Shown here one piece after another: positions 7,881 to 16,948 of a DNA stretch of 64,000 bases. A model generated the notes under the pieces. The model saw nothing but the letters and a program-made list of their open reading frames with translations, ran no database searches and was not told the origin of the DNA. Position 1 is the first letter of the stretch, and every line of letters begins with the position of its first letter. Origin of the DNA: JAAYCI01 sp047972265 (GTDB taxonomy: Bacteria > Bacillota > Clostridia > Oscillospirales > Ruminococcaceae); assembly GCA_047972265.1 (NCBI GenBank), contig JBKEAM010000031.1, positions 1 through 64,000 of the forward strand, read 5' to 3'. Both the position numbers and the translations under genes were made by a program.

Positions 7881-9860
7881 ATGAATGCACAAACCAATAT
7901 ACTTGACGAAATTATTGTGGACTGCTTTGCAGGCGGTGGCGGGTGGAGTACCGGCATAGAGCAGGCCACCGGCGCGCCGGTGGATATAGCTATCAATCAC
8001 GACCCGGACGCAATTTTAATGCACAAAACGAACCACCCATACACAGAGCATTACTGTGAAAACATCTATGTGGTGGATCCGCGCAAGGCAGTGCGGGGGC
8101 GCCCAGTAGGCTGGGCACACTTTAGCCCGGATTGCAAGCACTTTAGTAAGGCCAAAGGCGGTAAGCCTGTAGAAAAAAAGATACGGGGCCTTGCATGGGT
8201 AGTTTTACGGTGGGCAGGACTGGTACGCCCCCGCATTATAAGCATAGAAAACGTGGAAGAATTTTTGACATGGGGGCCGGTACGGCGTGGGCGGCCGGTA
8301 AAAAGTCGAAAAGGAGAAACTTTTTTAAAGTTTGTAGCCCAGCTTGAAGCGCTGGGGTACGTTGTTGAATGGAAAGAACTGCGTGCCTGTGACACTGGCG
8401 CACCTACCACACGCAAAAGATTGTTTGTGATTGCCCGGTGCGACGGGCAGCCGATTGTATGGCCTGAACCAACACATGGCGACCCCAAAAGTGCAGAGGT
8501 GCAAAGCGGGAAGCTGAAACCATGGCGAACGGCTGCCGAGATTATAGACTGGACACTTCCATGCCCTTCTATCTTTGAGCGCAAAAAGCCGCTGGCAGAA
8601 AATACAATGAAGCGGATAGCCCGCGGAATAGAAAAATTTGTGCTAAATAACCCAGATCCTTTTATTGTGAAATTTCAACAAAACAGCGTTGGGCAAGATT
8701 TGGGAAGGCCCCTTGACACAGTTATGCCGGGAGCAGCTAGGTTTGGGGTTGTAAATCCATATATTGTGCAGGTAAACCACAGCGGTGACCGCTTCCGCGG
8801 CCAGGCGTTGCAAGATCCGTTACAAACAATAACCGCAAAGCATGGGTATGGCGTAGTTACCCCGGTAATGACCGCCATAGGACAAACAGGTTTTAGCACA
8901 GACAGATCTTACCCGACAGACGCACCGGTGCGTACAGTAGTAAGCAAGGCAGAGCAGTGCATTGTGACCCCAACGCTTATACAAACAGGGTACGGAGAGA
9001 AAAAAGGGCAACTGCCCCGGGTGCCGGGGCTAGAAAAACCATTAGGTACCGTCGTAAGCACAGAGAAGCATGCCGTTATCGCCCTCACTTTGGTGCAGTA
9101 TCACGGCGAAAAAACAGAAAAAGAACACCGCGGGCAAAAAATGGAAGATCCCATTTTGACAGTGGACGGCAGCAACAGGTACGGGCTTGTATCCGCCAGC
9201 CTTGTATCTTTTCAAAACGGGCAGGATGGGCGCCCGCCGGAAGAACCTTTAAATACCATAACCACAAAAGAAAAAAGCGGGATGGTTGCCGCTTATCTTG
9301 CGAAGCACTACGGGGGAAATTATACAGGCCCCGGAAGCGGGGCGCATGATCCAGTGCATACTATTACCGAACACGACCACAACGCACTGGTAACCGCTTT
9401 TGTGTCAAAGCAAAAGGGTACCAATATTGGGCAGGACGCTGAAAGCCCACTGCAAACAATAACCGCAGGCGGAAAGCACTTTGCCGAGGTTAGGGCATTT
9501 TTAATTAAATATTACGGAACAGGAGCGGGGCAAGATCTAAACGCCCCACTGCACACAGTAACAACAGATGACCGTTTCGGGCTTGTGTCAATCCACGGAA
9601 TTGATTACCAGATAGTGGATATTGGTATGCGGATGCTTTCCCCGCGGGAATTGTACTGTGCACAGGGCTTTCCGCCAGATTATGTAATAGACCACGATTA
9701 TACCGGAAAGGCGTACCCCAAAAGCAAACAGGTTGCAAGGTGTGGCAATGCGGTGCCCCCGCCTTTTGCCCGCGCACTTGTTAGGGCGAACTGGCCCGAA
9801 AAATGCAAAGGCGTAAAAATTGAAACAATGGCACAGCTAAACAAGCATATTGCGGTATAA
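7881..9860 (+). CDS. DNA (cytosine-5) methyltransferase with repeat-built recognition region
   Basis: 659 residues from the ATG at 7881 (AAGGAAGG upstream). Motif I DCFAGGGGWSTGIE (~14-27), motif IV SPDCKHFS with catalytic Cys85, motif VI IENV, motif VIII TRKRLFVIA, and late motifs with CGNAVPPP near 621. It transfers methyl from SAM to cytosine C5. Between residues ~262 and 570, where the target recognition domain should be, lie nine repeats of about 35 residues, each carrying a P-L-x-T-V/I core (near residues 277, 313, 349, 387, 424, 456, 491, 523, 557). No cognate nuclease is next to it, so protection from host restriction is likely. Confidence 0.93.
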   Translation: MNAQTNILDEIIVDCFAGGGGWSTGIEQATGAPVDIAINHDPDAILMHKTNHPYTEHYCENIYVVDPRKAVRGRPVGWAHFSPDCKHFSKAKGGKPVEKKIRGLAWVVLRWAGLVRPRIISIENVEEFLTWGPVRRGRPVKSRKGETFLKFVAQLEALGYVVEWKELRACDTGAPTTRKRLFVIARCDGQPIVWPEPTHGDPKSAEVQSGKLKPWRTAAEIIDWTLPCPSIFERKKPLAENTMKRIARGIEKFVLNNPDPFIVKFQQNSVGQDLGRPLDTVMPGAARFGVVNPYIVQVNHSGDRFRGQALQDPLQTITAKHGYGVVTPVMTAIGQTGFSTDRSYPTDAPVRTVVSKAEQCIVTPTLIQTGYGEKKGQLPRVPGLEKPLGTVVSTEKHAVIALTLVQYHGEKTEKEHRGQKMEDPILTVDGSNRYGLVSASLVSFQNGQDGRPPEEPLNTITTKEKSGMVAAYLAKHYGGNYTGPGSGAHDPVHTITEHDHNALVTAFVSKQKGTNIGQDAESPLQTITAGGKHFAEVRAFLIKYYGTGAGQDLNAPLHTVTTDDRFGLVSIHGIDYQIVDIGMRMLSPRELYCAQGFPPDYVIDHDYTGKAYPKSKQVARCGNAVPPPFARALVRANWPEKCKGVKIETMAQLNKHIAV

Positions 9861-9872
9861 GGGGGCGTAGCA

Positions 9873-10667
9873 GTGCAAAAAACAAAACCTGTCCTAAAGT
9901 ACCCCGGAGCCAAGCAAGGTATTAGCGATTGGATAATATCACACTTCCCGCCCCACCGCGTATACGTAGAACCGTACCTAGGCAGCGCCGCCGTTTTGCT
10001 TAATAAAGGCCATGTGCCAATTGAAACGGTAAACGACATTAACGACGATGTTGTAAACCTGTTTCGCACCATCCGGCAACAGCCCGAAGCATTGGCAAAA
10101 GCGGTGTACAGTACACCATATGCCCGCGCCGAATATAACGCAGCCTTTGCCACGGGTGCGGAAACCGACATAGAGCGCGCACGCATATTTTTAATTAAAA
10201 GCTGGCAAAGCCACGGGCACAGGCAATTGCATTATAACGTGGGCTGGAAGCGGGACATATCCCGCGAAGCTGCCTATGCCGCCCGATACTGGGCAGACCT
10301 GCCAGGCAGGATATGCGATACAGCCGAACGCCTACGCGGGGTACAGATAGAGAGCATAGACGCGCTGGAATTAATAAAAGCATACAACGCCAAAGACGTA
10401 CTCATTTATGCCGACCCGCCTTACCTGCTATCTACCCGCAGCCAAAAAAAACACTATCGACACGAAATGACCGACGCAGACCACGCCGAACTGTTACAGG
10501 TATTGCGCCAACACAAAGGGTTTGTGGTGCTAAGTGGGTATGATAACGATTTGTACAATAGCTGCCTGCAGGACTGGCACACCGACACCATACCCACCCG
10601 CGCAAGCAACGCCCAGCCGCGTATAGAAAAAATATGGATGAATTTTGAATATCAACTGCAATTTTAA
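9873..10667 (+). CDS. DNA adenine methyltransferase (D12/Dam class)
   Basis: 264 residues from a GTG (AAGGGGGCG upstream). SAM-binding motifs KYPGAK near the N-terminus and EPYLGSAAVLL, then the catalytic DPPY in IYADPPYLLS. Class alpha order (FxGxG-like before DPPY) as in Dam and phage T4 Dam. It methylates adenine N6, probably to protect phage DNA. Directly follows the C5 enzyme. Recognition sequence cannot be read from the protein. Confidence 0.92.
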   Translation: MQKTKPVLKYPGAKQGISDWIISHFPPHRVYVEPYLGSAAVLLNKGHVPIETVNDINDDVVNLFRTIRQQPEALAKAVYSTPYARAEYNAAFATGAETDIERARIFLIKSWQSHGHRQLHYNVGWKRDISREAAYAARYWADLPGRICDTAERLRGVQIESIDALELIKAYNAKDVLIYADPPYLLSTRSQKKHYRHEMTDADHAELLQVLRQHKGFVVLSGYDNDLYNSCLQDWHTDTIPTRASNAQPRIEKIWMNFEYQLQF

Positions 10668-10682
10668 AAAGGAGGTTTCACC

Positions 10683-11330
10683 GTGAATATTTATGTATGC
10701 AGCCCCTACGGGGGAAAAGAAGAAAATTATCAAGCGGCGCGGGGGTACTGCCTAACGGTGGCAGAAGCGGGGCATACCCCGTTTGCAAGCCATGTAATGC
10801 TGCATAAGGTGTTTTTTGAGCCGAACGACCGCGAAGCGGGACTGGAAGCGGGGCTGGCACTTATAGACATATGCCAAGAACTATGGATGTTTGGCCCGCC
10901 CCCGATTACGCGGGGCATGGGAATTGAAATTAAGTATGCAAAAAAGAAAGGGTTACGCATTGTGAACAAAATGCAAAAACAACCATCCCAAAAAACAACA
11001 CCGGCGAAAGCAGCCACTGCGCCGGATCCGTCCTTTGTAAACTGGGCGGGGCAATACTTACAAGCGCGGTGCGACGCCATGCACAGGCTATCGAAACAAT
11101 ACAGCGCCACCGAAGCGGGCGAACTGCTGGAAATAGTAAAAAAGGACGCTATTGCCCGCAGCAACAAAGACGGGGCCGCCCCCCTGCTGGATATTTATGC
11201 CGGGCTTGCAGCGATTACATGTAAAACGGCAGAAGCGGGGCTGCCATTTGGATTGCTTAAAAACAATATTGCAACATTGGACTGGCGCCCGCAGGTTGAA
11301 TTTGCTACAGAACTGTTGATGGGAGGGTAA
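10683..11330 (+). CDS. DUF4406-like protein
   Basis: 215 residues from a GTG with AAAGGAGG upstream. The N-terminal ~105 residues (IYVCSPYGG, GHTPFASHVML, ITRGMGIEIKYAKKKG) match the DUF4406 pattern, related to nucleoside 2-deoxyribosyltransferases. The C-terminal half after a TPAKAA linker is helical and unrecognised. A nucleotide-modifying or nucleotide-sensing role is possible but not shown. Confidence 0.75.
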   Translation: MNIYVCSPYGGKEENYQAARGYCLTVAEAGHTPFASHVMLHKVFFEPNDREAGLEAGLALIDICQELWMFGPPPITRGMGIEIKYAKKKGLRIVNKMQKQPSQKTTPAKAATAPDPSFVNWAGQYLQARCDAMHRLSKQYSATEAGELLEIVKKDAIARSNKDGAAPLLDIYAGLAAITCKTAEAGLPFGLLKNNIATLDWRPQVEFATELLMGG

Positions 11331-11333
11331 AGC

Positions 11334-11957
11334 ATGAAACCAATGCTATTTAACACCGCTATGGTACGAGCCATACAGGCAGGACAAAAGACGGTTACTA
11401 GGCGGGTTGTGAAGGGTAGTGCATTACAGTTTTTGAATAATGGCTTTTCTCCAGAGTTCGTAGCCCACCCCGAAAACGGGTTTTCTCCGTTTGGGTTTGC
11501 TGGTGACGCCCTCTATGTGCGGGAAACGTGGACGTGCATAAGAGATATAGAAACTGGTCATCGTGATTATTTTTATGCGGCAAATCAGAAGGACTATGAT
11601 ACTGTATCTTCCACATATCTTTGCGATGATGATGGATTTGACACCGGGAAACCTTTCCCGTGGAAACCATCAATACACATGCCAAAGGCTATTGCTCGCT
11701 TGTTCCTACGAGTGACCGATGTGCGGGTTGAAAGGCTGCAAGATATTACAGAAGAGCAGGCTAAAAAAGAAGGCTGTTGCACATTCAGCGATAAAATAGG
11801 CGACGGAAAATTTAGGGATGTGTTGAATTTTGACTTAACCGCAAAAGACGCTTTTGCAGAGTTGTGGAACAGCACTTTACCGAAAAACCCAAACAAATTT
11901 AAATGCCCCGAAAATTCGTGGAAAACAACCCTTGGGTATGGGCAATTGAATTTATAA
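11334..11957 (+). CDS. ASCH-like phage protein
   Basis: 207 residues. Pattern seen in many Firmicutes phages: MLFNTAMVRAIQAGQKTVTRR at the start, GDALYVRETW in the middle, and IHMPKAIARLFLRVTDVRVE later. ASCH-type beta-barrels bind RNA or modified nucleotides. It follows the DUF4406 gene by three bases, so the two are one unit. Exact role unknown. Confidence 0.78.
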   Translation: MKPMLFNTAMVRAIQAGQKTVTRRVVKGSALQFLNNGFSPEFVAHPENGFSPFGFAGDALYVRETWTCIRDIETGHRDYFYAANQKDYDTVSSTYLCDDDGFDTGKPFPWKPSIHMPKAIARLFLRVTDVRVERLQDITEEQAKKEGCCTFSDKIGDGKFRDVLNFDLTAKDAFAELWNSTLPKNPNKFKCPENSWKTTLGYGQLNL

Positions 11958-11982
11958 AAGGCGAAAAGCCGGAGGGAAACAA

Positions 11983-12729
11983 ATGAAATATAGAAAAAAA
12001 CAACTAGAAATTGAAGCGGTGCAGTTTACCCGACACAATTGGGAGGAAGTACGGGCTTTTACAAACGGTACAGCTTATGCCTTGAAAATCGAAAAGCATA
12101 TTGACGGTAGATGCACTTGCATTATCCCAACGTTAGAGGGACAGCACATTGCAACCGAAGGGGATTTTATCATTGAGGGGTTTGCTGGTGAATTTTATCC
12201 ATGCAAGCCAGAAATTTTCGCAGAAAGTTATGAGTGCGTGGAGACGGAAGCAGACCATAGAGGAATATGCCCAAAATGTAAAAAGTCCATGAAGTCACTG
12301 CACATACAGATAGGTTGTAACGCATTATCCCCACAAATGCAGGAATATACAGAAGCAAGAGGACTAAAAGAGGGTGATTGCTTTGAAACGGCGGACCTTG
12401 CGGAATGGTGTGCAGAAAAGCGGGGCAACAACGAAAAAATAGTTAATGCGAAATCCCCTACCTTGGGGCCGCTATCAAGCCCCATGAAAAAAAAGAGTGA
12501 CAATCCCCGCACAGGGATGCGCCCCTGTGAAGCTAAAGGCCGCCCCGCATGGTTTCACCGCTGGGTAGAGCGTAGCCGAGTTGTAGGCCCAGCGTTCCAC
12601 GGTGACCATGGCGGGGTTGTTACAAACACATTTGCCTTGGTTGAATATGAAGACGGAACCATAAGCGAAGAATTTGCTTACAATATCCATTTTACGGATG
12701 CGGAGGGAATGAATGAATATACCGAATAG
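11983..12729 (+). CDS. Composite phage protein with C-terminal FHRW module
   Basis: 248 residues. The first ~90 (MKYRKKQLEIEAVQ, EGDFIIEGFAGEFYPCKPEIF) are a common phage module of unknown function. A CPKCKKS pair may bind zinc. The last ~70 (PAWFHRWVER, NTFALVEYEDGTI) form a second module that is often a separate phage gene, so this looks like a fusion. GGAGG precedes the ATG. Overlaps the next start by 17 bases. Confidence 0.65.
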   Translation: MKYRKKQLEIEAVQFTRHNWEEVRAFTNGTAYALKIEKHIDGRCTCIIPTLEGQHIATEGDFIIEGFAGEFYPCKPEIFAESYECVETEADHRGICPKCKKSMKSLHIQIGCNALSPQMQEYTEARGLKEGDCFETADLAEWCAEKRGNNEKIVNAKSPTLGPLSSPMKKKSDNPRTGMRPCEAKGRPAWFHRWVERSRVVGPAFHGDHGGVVTNTFALVEYEDGTISEEFAYNIHFTDAEGMNEYTE

Positions 12730-13024
12730 GTTAAAAGTTGGCGGTAAAACGTACACGGTGGAGCAGACCGAACAAATCAGCATCGGTGAAAACTACTTAG
12801 GAGAAACCATATACACAGATCTTGCAATTAGGCTTTTACCGAGTATGGCTAACGGAATGCTGGAAGTAACCTTTTTGCACGAAATGCTGCACGCAATATT
12901 TAATCATCTTGGATATGTCAATCACAACGAAAAAAAAATAGACGAACTTGCCAATGCGCTGCACATGGTTATTGTAGATAACCCCGATATTTTTAAAAGC
13001 GCAATGCAAAAACGGAAGGGGTGA
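12713..13024 (+). CDS. Small HExxH metallopeptidase-like protein
   Basis: 103 residues. The motif TFLHEMLHAIFNHLG carries HExxH, the zinc site of gluzincin-type peptidases, with a likely third ligand further on (KKIDELANALH). Related in pattern to ImmA/IrrE or SprT-like small proteins. If it cleaves a repressor it could assist induction, but the repressor here is of the self-cleaving kind. Start overlaps the previous gene. Confidence 0.7.
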   Translation: MNIPNRLKVGGKTYTVEQTEQISIGENYLGETIYTDLAIRLLPSMANGMLEVTFLHEMLHAIFNHLGYVNHNEKKIDELANALHMVIVDNPDIFKSAMQKRKG

Positions 13025-13030
13025 ATGCGG

Positions 13031-13468
13031 ATGAAATGGCAAGAATGTGCAATACAAGACCTGCGAAAATATGAGGGGCAGAAAGAAAGCCTAGTAAATA
13101 TACCTGAAAAAATACTAGCCCTGCGGTATCGCTTCCAGGCAGTCAAAAGTGTGGCCGCCGACCGGGAGCCGGTAACCGGCGGAGCCAGCCACTACGAGGA
13201 TGCCATGTTGGACAACATTGTGGAGCGGCGGCGACTGTCCTTTACGTTGAGCGCAAACAAAAGGCTTGTAGCGCTGGTGGAAAAGGGCTTGGATAGCCTT
13301 ACAAAAACAGAACGTATGGTGTTGGATGCCTTTTTTATTAATCGCCGAAAAGACCACATAGAATATTTGAAGCAAGAAACCGGGTACGAAAGCGCGCAGA
13401 TCTACAGGATAAAAGAAGATGCGCTGTATAGATTTACAGTTTCCATGTATGGACTGCCGGAGTATTAA
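13031..13468 (+). CDS. ArpU/RinA-type late transcription regulator
   Basis: 145 residues from the ATG at 13031, which has GGAAGGGG about nine bases upstream; the ATG at 13025 is too close. The C-terminus has a sigma region 4-like helix-turn-helix (SLTKTERMVLDAFFIN, then ESAQIYRIKEDALYRF). This family activates phage late genes and sits just before terminase, as here. It probably acts at a promoter in the following 170-base gap. Confidence 0.82.
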   Translation: MKWQECAIQDLRKYEGQKESLVNIPEKILALRYRFQAVKSVAADREPVTGGASHYEDAMLDNIVERRRLSFTLSANKRLVALVEKGLDSLTKTERMVLDAFFINRRKDHIEYLKQETGYESAQIYRIKEDALYRFTVSMYGLPEY

Positions 13469-13509
13469 AGATGATAAAAACATGAGAGGAAATTTTAAAA
13501 AATAAGCTG

Positions 13510-13515
13510 TATACT
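13510..13515 (+). promoter_or_regulatory. Candidate late promoter -10
   Basis: TATACT at 13510-13515 preceded directly by TG, with no recognisable -35 at the usual distance. It lies between the ArpU-like gene and terminase. Absence of a -35 fits activator-dependent late transcription, but no activator site is proven. Confidence 0.35.
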
Positions 13516-13562
13516 GTACGTGAAGTGGTGGCGCGCTTCAATCCTCCTTTGATGGCAGCTTA

Positions 13563-13598
13563 AAACACCGGGCTTCCCCCTCCCCCCGGTGTTTTTTT
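13563..13598 (+). terminator. Terminator between early and late regions
   Basis: Stem aaacaccggg (13563-13572) with 13585-13594, 12-base C-rich loop, T run to 13598. Located after the ArpU-like gene and before terminase. Late transcription that starts upstream would need to read through it, so it may be where antitermination or late control acts. Confidence 0.8.
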
Positions 13599-13637
13599 CT
13601 GCCGTTTTTTAAATTTTGCCAGGAAAGCAGGTGCGTT

Positions 13638-14156
13638 ATGGCCAAACTATCGCCCAAGCGGGAATTGTTTTGCCAAGAATATCTTGTAGACCTTAACGGG
13701 ACGCAGGCCGCCATACGTGCCGGGTACAGCGCAAGGGCTGCAACAACCGAAGCAAGCAGATTGCTAACAAATGCCAACGTCCGCGCGCGTATAGATATAT
13801 TAATGGCGGAAAGATCCAAAAGGACAGGGGTAAATGCAGATCGCGTTATAAGGGAATTGGCCAGGATCGCCTTTGTAAACGCGGAAGACGTGGTGGACAC
13901 AAGAACCGGGGGCGTGCGCAGTGATGCAAGCGCCGACGACAAAGCCGCAATATTTTCCGTAAAAGTAAAACAAGGAAGCGGGCCGGACTTTACAACGGAT
14001 GAACGCGAAGTGAAACTGTTTGACAAGCTGAAAGCCCTCGAACTGCTGGGCAAGCATACCGGGCTTTGGGATGATAAGGCCAACGACAAAATGCCCGTGC
14101 AGGTGGTGGTAACGTATGACTACGGCGACGATGGGGACGACGGCCCTACAGAGTAA
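13638..14156 (+). CDS. terS: Terminase small subunit
   Basis: 172 residues. N-terminal pattern of the Terminase_2 family (SPKRELFCQEYLVDLNGTQA, then AIRAGYSARAATTEASRLL) forms the DNA-binding helices. It recognises the packaging site and feeds DNA to the large subunit. The acidic tail DYGDDGDDG is encoded over the next start; the two genes overlap by 41 bases. Confidence 0.9.
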   Translation: MAKLSPKRELFCQEYLVDLNGTQAAIRAGYSARAATTEASRLLTNANVRARIDILMAERSKRTGVNADRVIRELARIAFVNAEDVVDTRTGGVRSDASADDKAAIFSVKVKQGSGPDFTTDEREVKLFDKLKALELLGKHTGLWDDKANDKMPVQVVVTYDYGDDGDDGPTE

Positions 14157-15429
14157 TGGCCCCGCACTGGTAATAAAAAGCAAAGCAAAATTTAACCCCA
14201 CATTTAGGCAGGTTAATGCCACGCGTCGGCGGTACCGGATACTGAAAGGCAGCGCAGGCAGCGGCAAAAGCGTTAATATTGCACAAGATTACATTATCAA
14301 GTTAAGTGACCCAGCATTTGATGGTGCCAACCTGCTGGTGGTGCGTAAGGTAGACGACACAAACAGGGATAGCACTTTTGCGGAGTTGCAAGCGGCCATA
14401 TACAAAATATTTGGCGACCAGGCAGAACGGGTATGGAAAATAAACCAAAGCCCGTTGTACATGGAGTGCAAGATCACAGGCAACCGCATTATTTTCCGCG
14501 GCATGAATGACTACCGGCAACGGGAAAAAATAAAATCGGTTGCGTTTAAAACGGGCAAGCTGGTTTGGATTTGGGTAGAAGAAGCCACCGAACTGTTAGT
14601 GGAAGATATAGACATATTAGACGACCGTTTGCGCGGGGATCTGTCAGAACTGAACCCAAACTTGTACTACCAGATTACCCTTACGTTTAACCCGGTATCG
14701 GCTACCCACTGGATAAAGGGCCGGTACTTTGACAAAGCAAGCAACTTTGTTATGACGCACCATAGCACATACAAAGATAACAAGTTTATTGATTTTGCGT
14801 ACTACCAGCGCATGGAGCGCCGCAAAACAGAAGATCCCGAAGGGTACCGGGTGTATGGGCTTGGAGAGTGGGGCGAACTTGGCGGGCTGATCCTTAGCAA
14901 CTACCACGCCCACAACTTTGCCCGCCTGCGCGAAAACTTTGACGATTTTGTACTGGCGCAGGACTTTGGTTTTAATCATGCGAACGTCGTTTTAGAAGTT
15001 GGATTTAAAGACGGCGAAATATACATATGCCGCGAATTAGTGTGCCACGAAATGGACACCAGCGAAATTATAAAAGCTGCCGATAAGCAGAAGTTTTGCA
15101 AAACAGCCGAAATGATTTGCGACAGCGCGGAGCCTGACCGCATACAGATGTGGAGCAAAGCGGGGTACCGGGCGGTACCCGTGAGCAAAGAAACTGCAGG
15201 CAAGGGCAGTGTATCGGCGCAGATTGATTATTTAAAGGCGCGGAAGATCCATATACACCCATCTTGCGTACATACGCTAAAAGAGATTGGGCAATGGAAA
15301 TGGAAAAAAGACAAATCAACAGGTTTATACATCGACGAACCTGTGGCCTTTTTTGACGATGCAATGGCAGCATTGCGGTACAGCGTGGAACGGCAGCGGA
15401 AGGGCGCCGCCATAGAAATTATGAAATAG
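14116..15429 (+). CDS. terL: Terminase large subunit (PBSX type)
   Basis: 437 residues. Packaging ATPase with Walker A LKGSAGSGKS (~44-53), Walker B/catalytic acid VWIWVEEATE, coupling motif LTFNP, and a C-terminal RNase H-like nuclease beginning at LAQDFGFNH, with acidic residues CDSAEPD and FFDDAMAALRY. It pumps DNA into the prohead and cuts it. Start overlaps terS. Confidence 0.95.
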   Translation: MTTATMGTTALQSNGPALVIKSKAKFNPTFRQVNATRRRYRILKGSAGSGKSVNIAQDYIIKLSDPAFDGANLLVVRKVDDTNRDSTFAELQAAIYKIFGDQAERVWKINQSPLYMECKITGNRIIFRGMNDYRQREKIKSVAFKTGKLVWIWVEEATELLVEDIDILDDRLRGDLSELNPNLYYQITLTFNPVSATHWIKGRYFDKASNFVMTHHSTYKDNKFIDFAYYQRMERRKTEDPEGYRVYGLGEWGELGGLILSNYHAHNFARLRENFDDFVLAQDFGFNHANVVLEVGFKDGEIYICRELVCHEMDTSEIIKAADKQKFCKTAEMICDSAEPDRIQMWSKAGYRAVPVSKETAGKGSVSAQIDYLKARKIHIHPSCVHTLKEIGQWKWKKDKSTGLYIDEPVAFFDDAMAALRYSVERQRKGAAIEIMK

Positions 15430-15442
15430 CGGGGTGTACGAA

Positions 15443-16948
15443 ATGACGGAAGCGGAACGGATAAGTATTTTGCTGGGGGATCCCGCCAACCGCACGATGA
15501 ACGCAGGGGAAATAATTGCCGCAGAAATAAAAGAATTTAAAGGCAATGAAGCCTATACGCTGATGGTGGAAGGTGAACAGTATTACCGTAACAGATCGGC
15601 AGTACAGGCAAAGGTGAATGATGTTGCCCAACGCAGCAACACAAAAATAGAAATACCCATGGTAAAGAAGTTGACCGACCAGAAGGTAAACTATTTGTTA
15701 TCAAAACCGTTTTCAGTCAAAACGGAAGATAAAAAATACGCGGAATGTTTAAACGACATATTCAACGCCGGTTTTAGGAAAAAGGTTAAAGCGCTGGATA
15801 AAAATGCCATTAAGCAGGGCATTGGATGGATCCAGCCATATATAAAGCGGGACAAGCCGGGCAACCCCGCGAAACTGGATTTTTTACTGCCGTTGCCTAC
15901 AGAAGTTGTGCCGATATGGCGCGACAACGAAAAGCAAGACTTAGAAGCGATCATAAGGTTTTACCAGCAAACGGTATATACGGGAAACATAAAGGGCACT
16001 GTAACACACGCGGAACTTTGTACATGCGCGGGCATACAGCGGTATACATCTACCCGCGGGGCAACCAGCGGCGGCAGTGAATACGATTTTGTGATTGATA
16101 AGCAATACGGCACAGAGCAAAACGGATTTACAGACCCGTGGCTGGCAATAAATGGCAAAGAATACGTGCTGGATGAAGTGCCGGCCTCATGGTTGCGTTA
16201 CAACGACGAAGAACTGCCCCTGCACTATTTTCTAAAAGAAATGGTGGACGATATAAATTGGCAAACATCTGTAACGGCTGATGTACTGCGGGATGTGGCA
16301 AAGTTTATATACCTACTTCGCGGCTACGGCGGCCAGAACATTGCCGAATTTGTAAAAGATTTGCAGGAAGCGCTGGCCGTTAAGCTGCAAGCAGACGGCG
16401 GAGTGGATAAGCTACAAGCAGATCTTAATATTGACGCAGTAATGGCATTTTTAGAGCAACACCGCAAAAATGTTATTTATTACGCCAATGGCGTGGACAC
16501 CCAAGACCCCAACCTGGGGGATGCATCGGGATCCGCTCTTAATTTTAGGTACATGGATCTGGACAATGATTGCCAGTACATGGCCAACGAATTGCAGGGC
16601 ACATTTGAGCGGTTAAAGCTGTTTATTGATGTGTACCTGCAGGCAATCGGCAAAGGCGATTTTACAGCGGTACCTTTTGAAATAGTCTTTAACATGGACA
16701 TGCCGGTGAATGAAAGCGACGTAATCACCAACGTGGTGGCGTCGCAGAATATCCTATCCAAGAAAACCGCGCTCGAAAACCATCCATGGGTTACCGACGC
16801 GGAAGCGGAAGCCGAACAAATAGCCAAAGAAAAAAAGGAAAATATGCAACAATTTGGCGAAGGGCTGTTTGACGATGATTACAGCGCCGGAGATCTCCCG
16901 CCGGAGGATCCCGCCGCGAAAAAATCCGCCGGTGGTGAGGACGAATGA
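15443..16948 (+). CDS. Portal protein (SPP1 gp6 type)
   Basis: 501 residues from the ATG at 15443 (GGGGTG six bases upstream); a GTG at 15434 is the alternative. SPP1-type portal pattern: VKKLTDQKVNYLLSKPF near residue 75 and ASGSALNFRYMDLD near 360, acidic tail. Forms the dodecameric ring at the packaging vertex and follows terL directly. Overlaps the next gene by four bases. Confidence 0.92.
   Translation: MTEAERISILLGDPANRTMNAGEIIAAEIKEFKGNEAYTLMVEGEQYYRNRSAVQAKVNDVAQRSNTKIEIPMVKKLTDQKVNYLLSKPFSVKTEDKKYAECLNDIFNAGFRKKVKALDKNAIKQGIGWIQPYIKRDKPGNPAKLDFLLPLPTEVVPIWRDNEKQDLEAIIRFYQQTVYTGNIKGTVTHAELCTCAGIQRYTSTRGATSGGSEYDFVIDKQYGTEQNGFTDPWLAINGKEYVLDEVPASWLRYNDEELPLHYFLKEMVDDINWQTSVTADVLRDVAKFIYLLRGYGGQNIAEFVKDLQEALAVKLQADGGVDKLQADLNIDAVMAFLEQHRKNVIYYANGVDTQDPNLGDASGSALNFRYMDLDNDCQYMANELQGTFERLKLFIDVYLQAIGKGDFTAVPFEIVFNMDMPVNESDVITNVVASQNILSKKTALENHPWVTDAEAEAEQIAKEKKENMQQFGEGLFDDDYSAGDLPPEDPAAKKSAGGEDE

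Noticed and set aside
12713..13024. ImmA-type anti-repressor protease
   Set aside because: HExxH is present, but the repressor is of the self-cleaving S24 type and the gene is far from it, so this role is not claimed.
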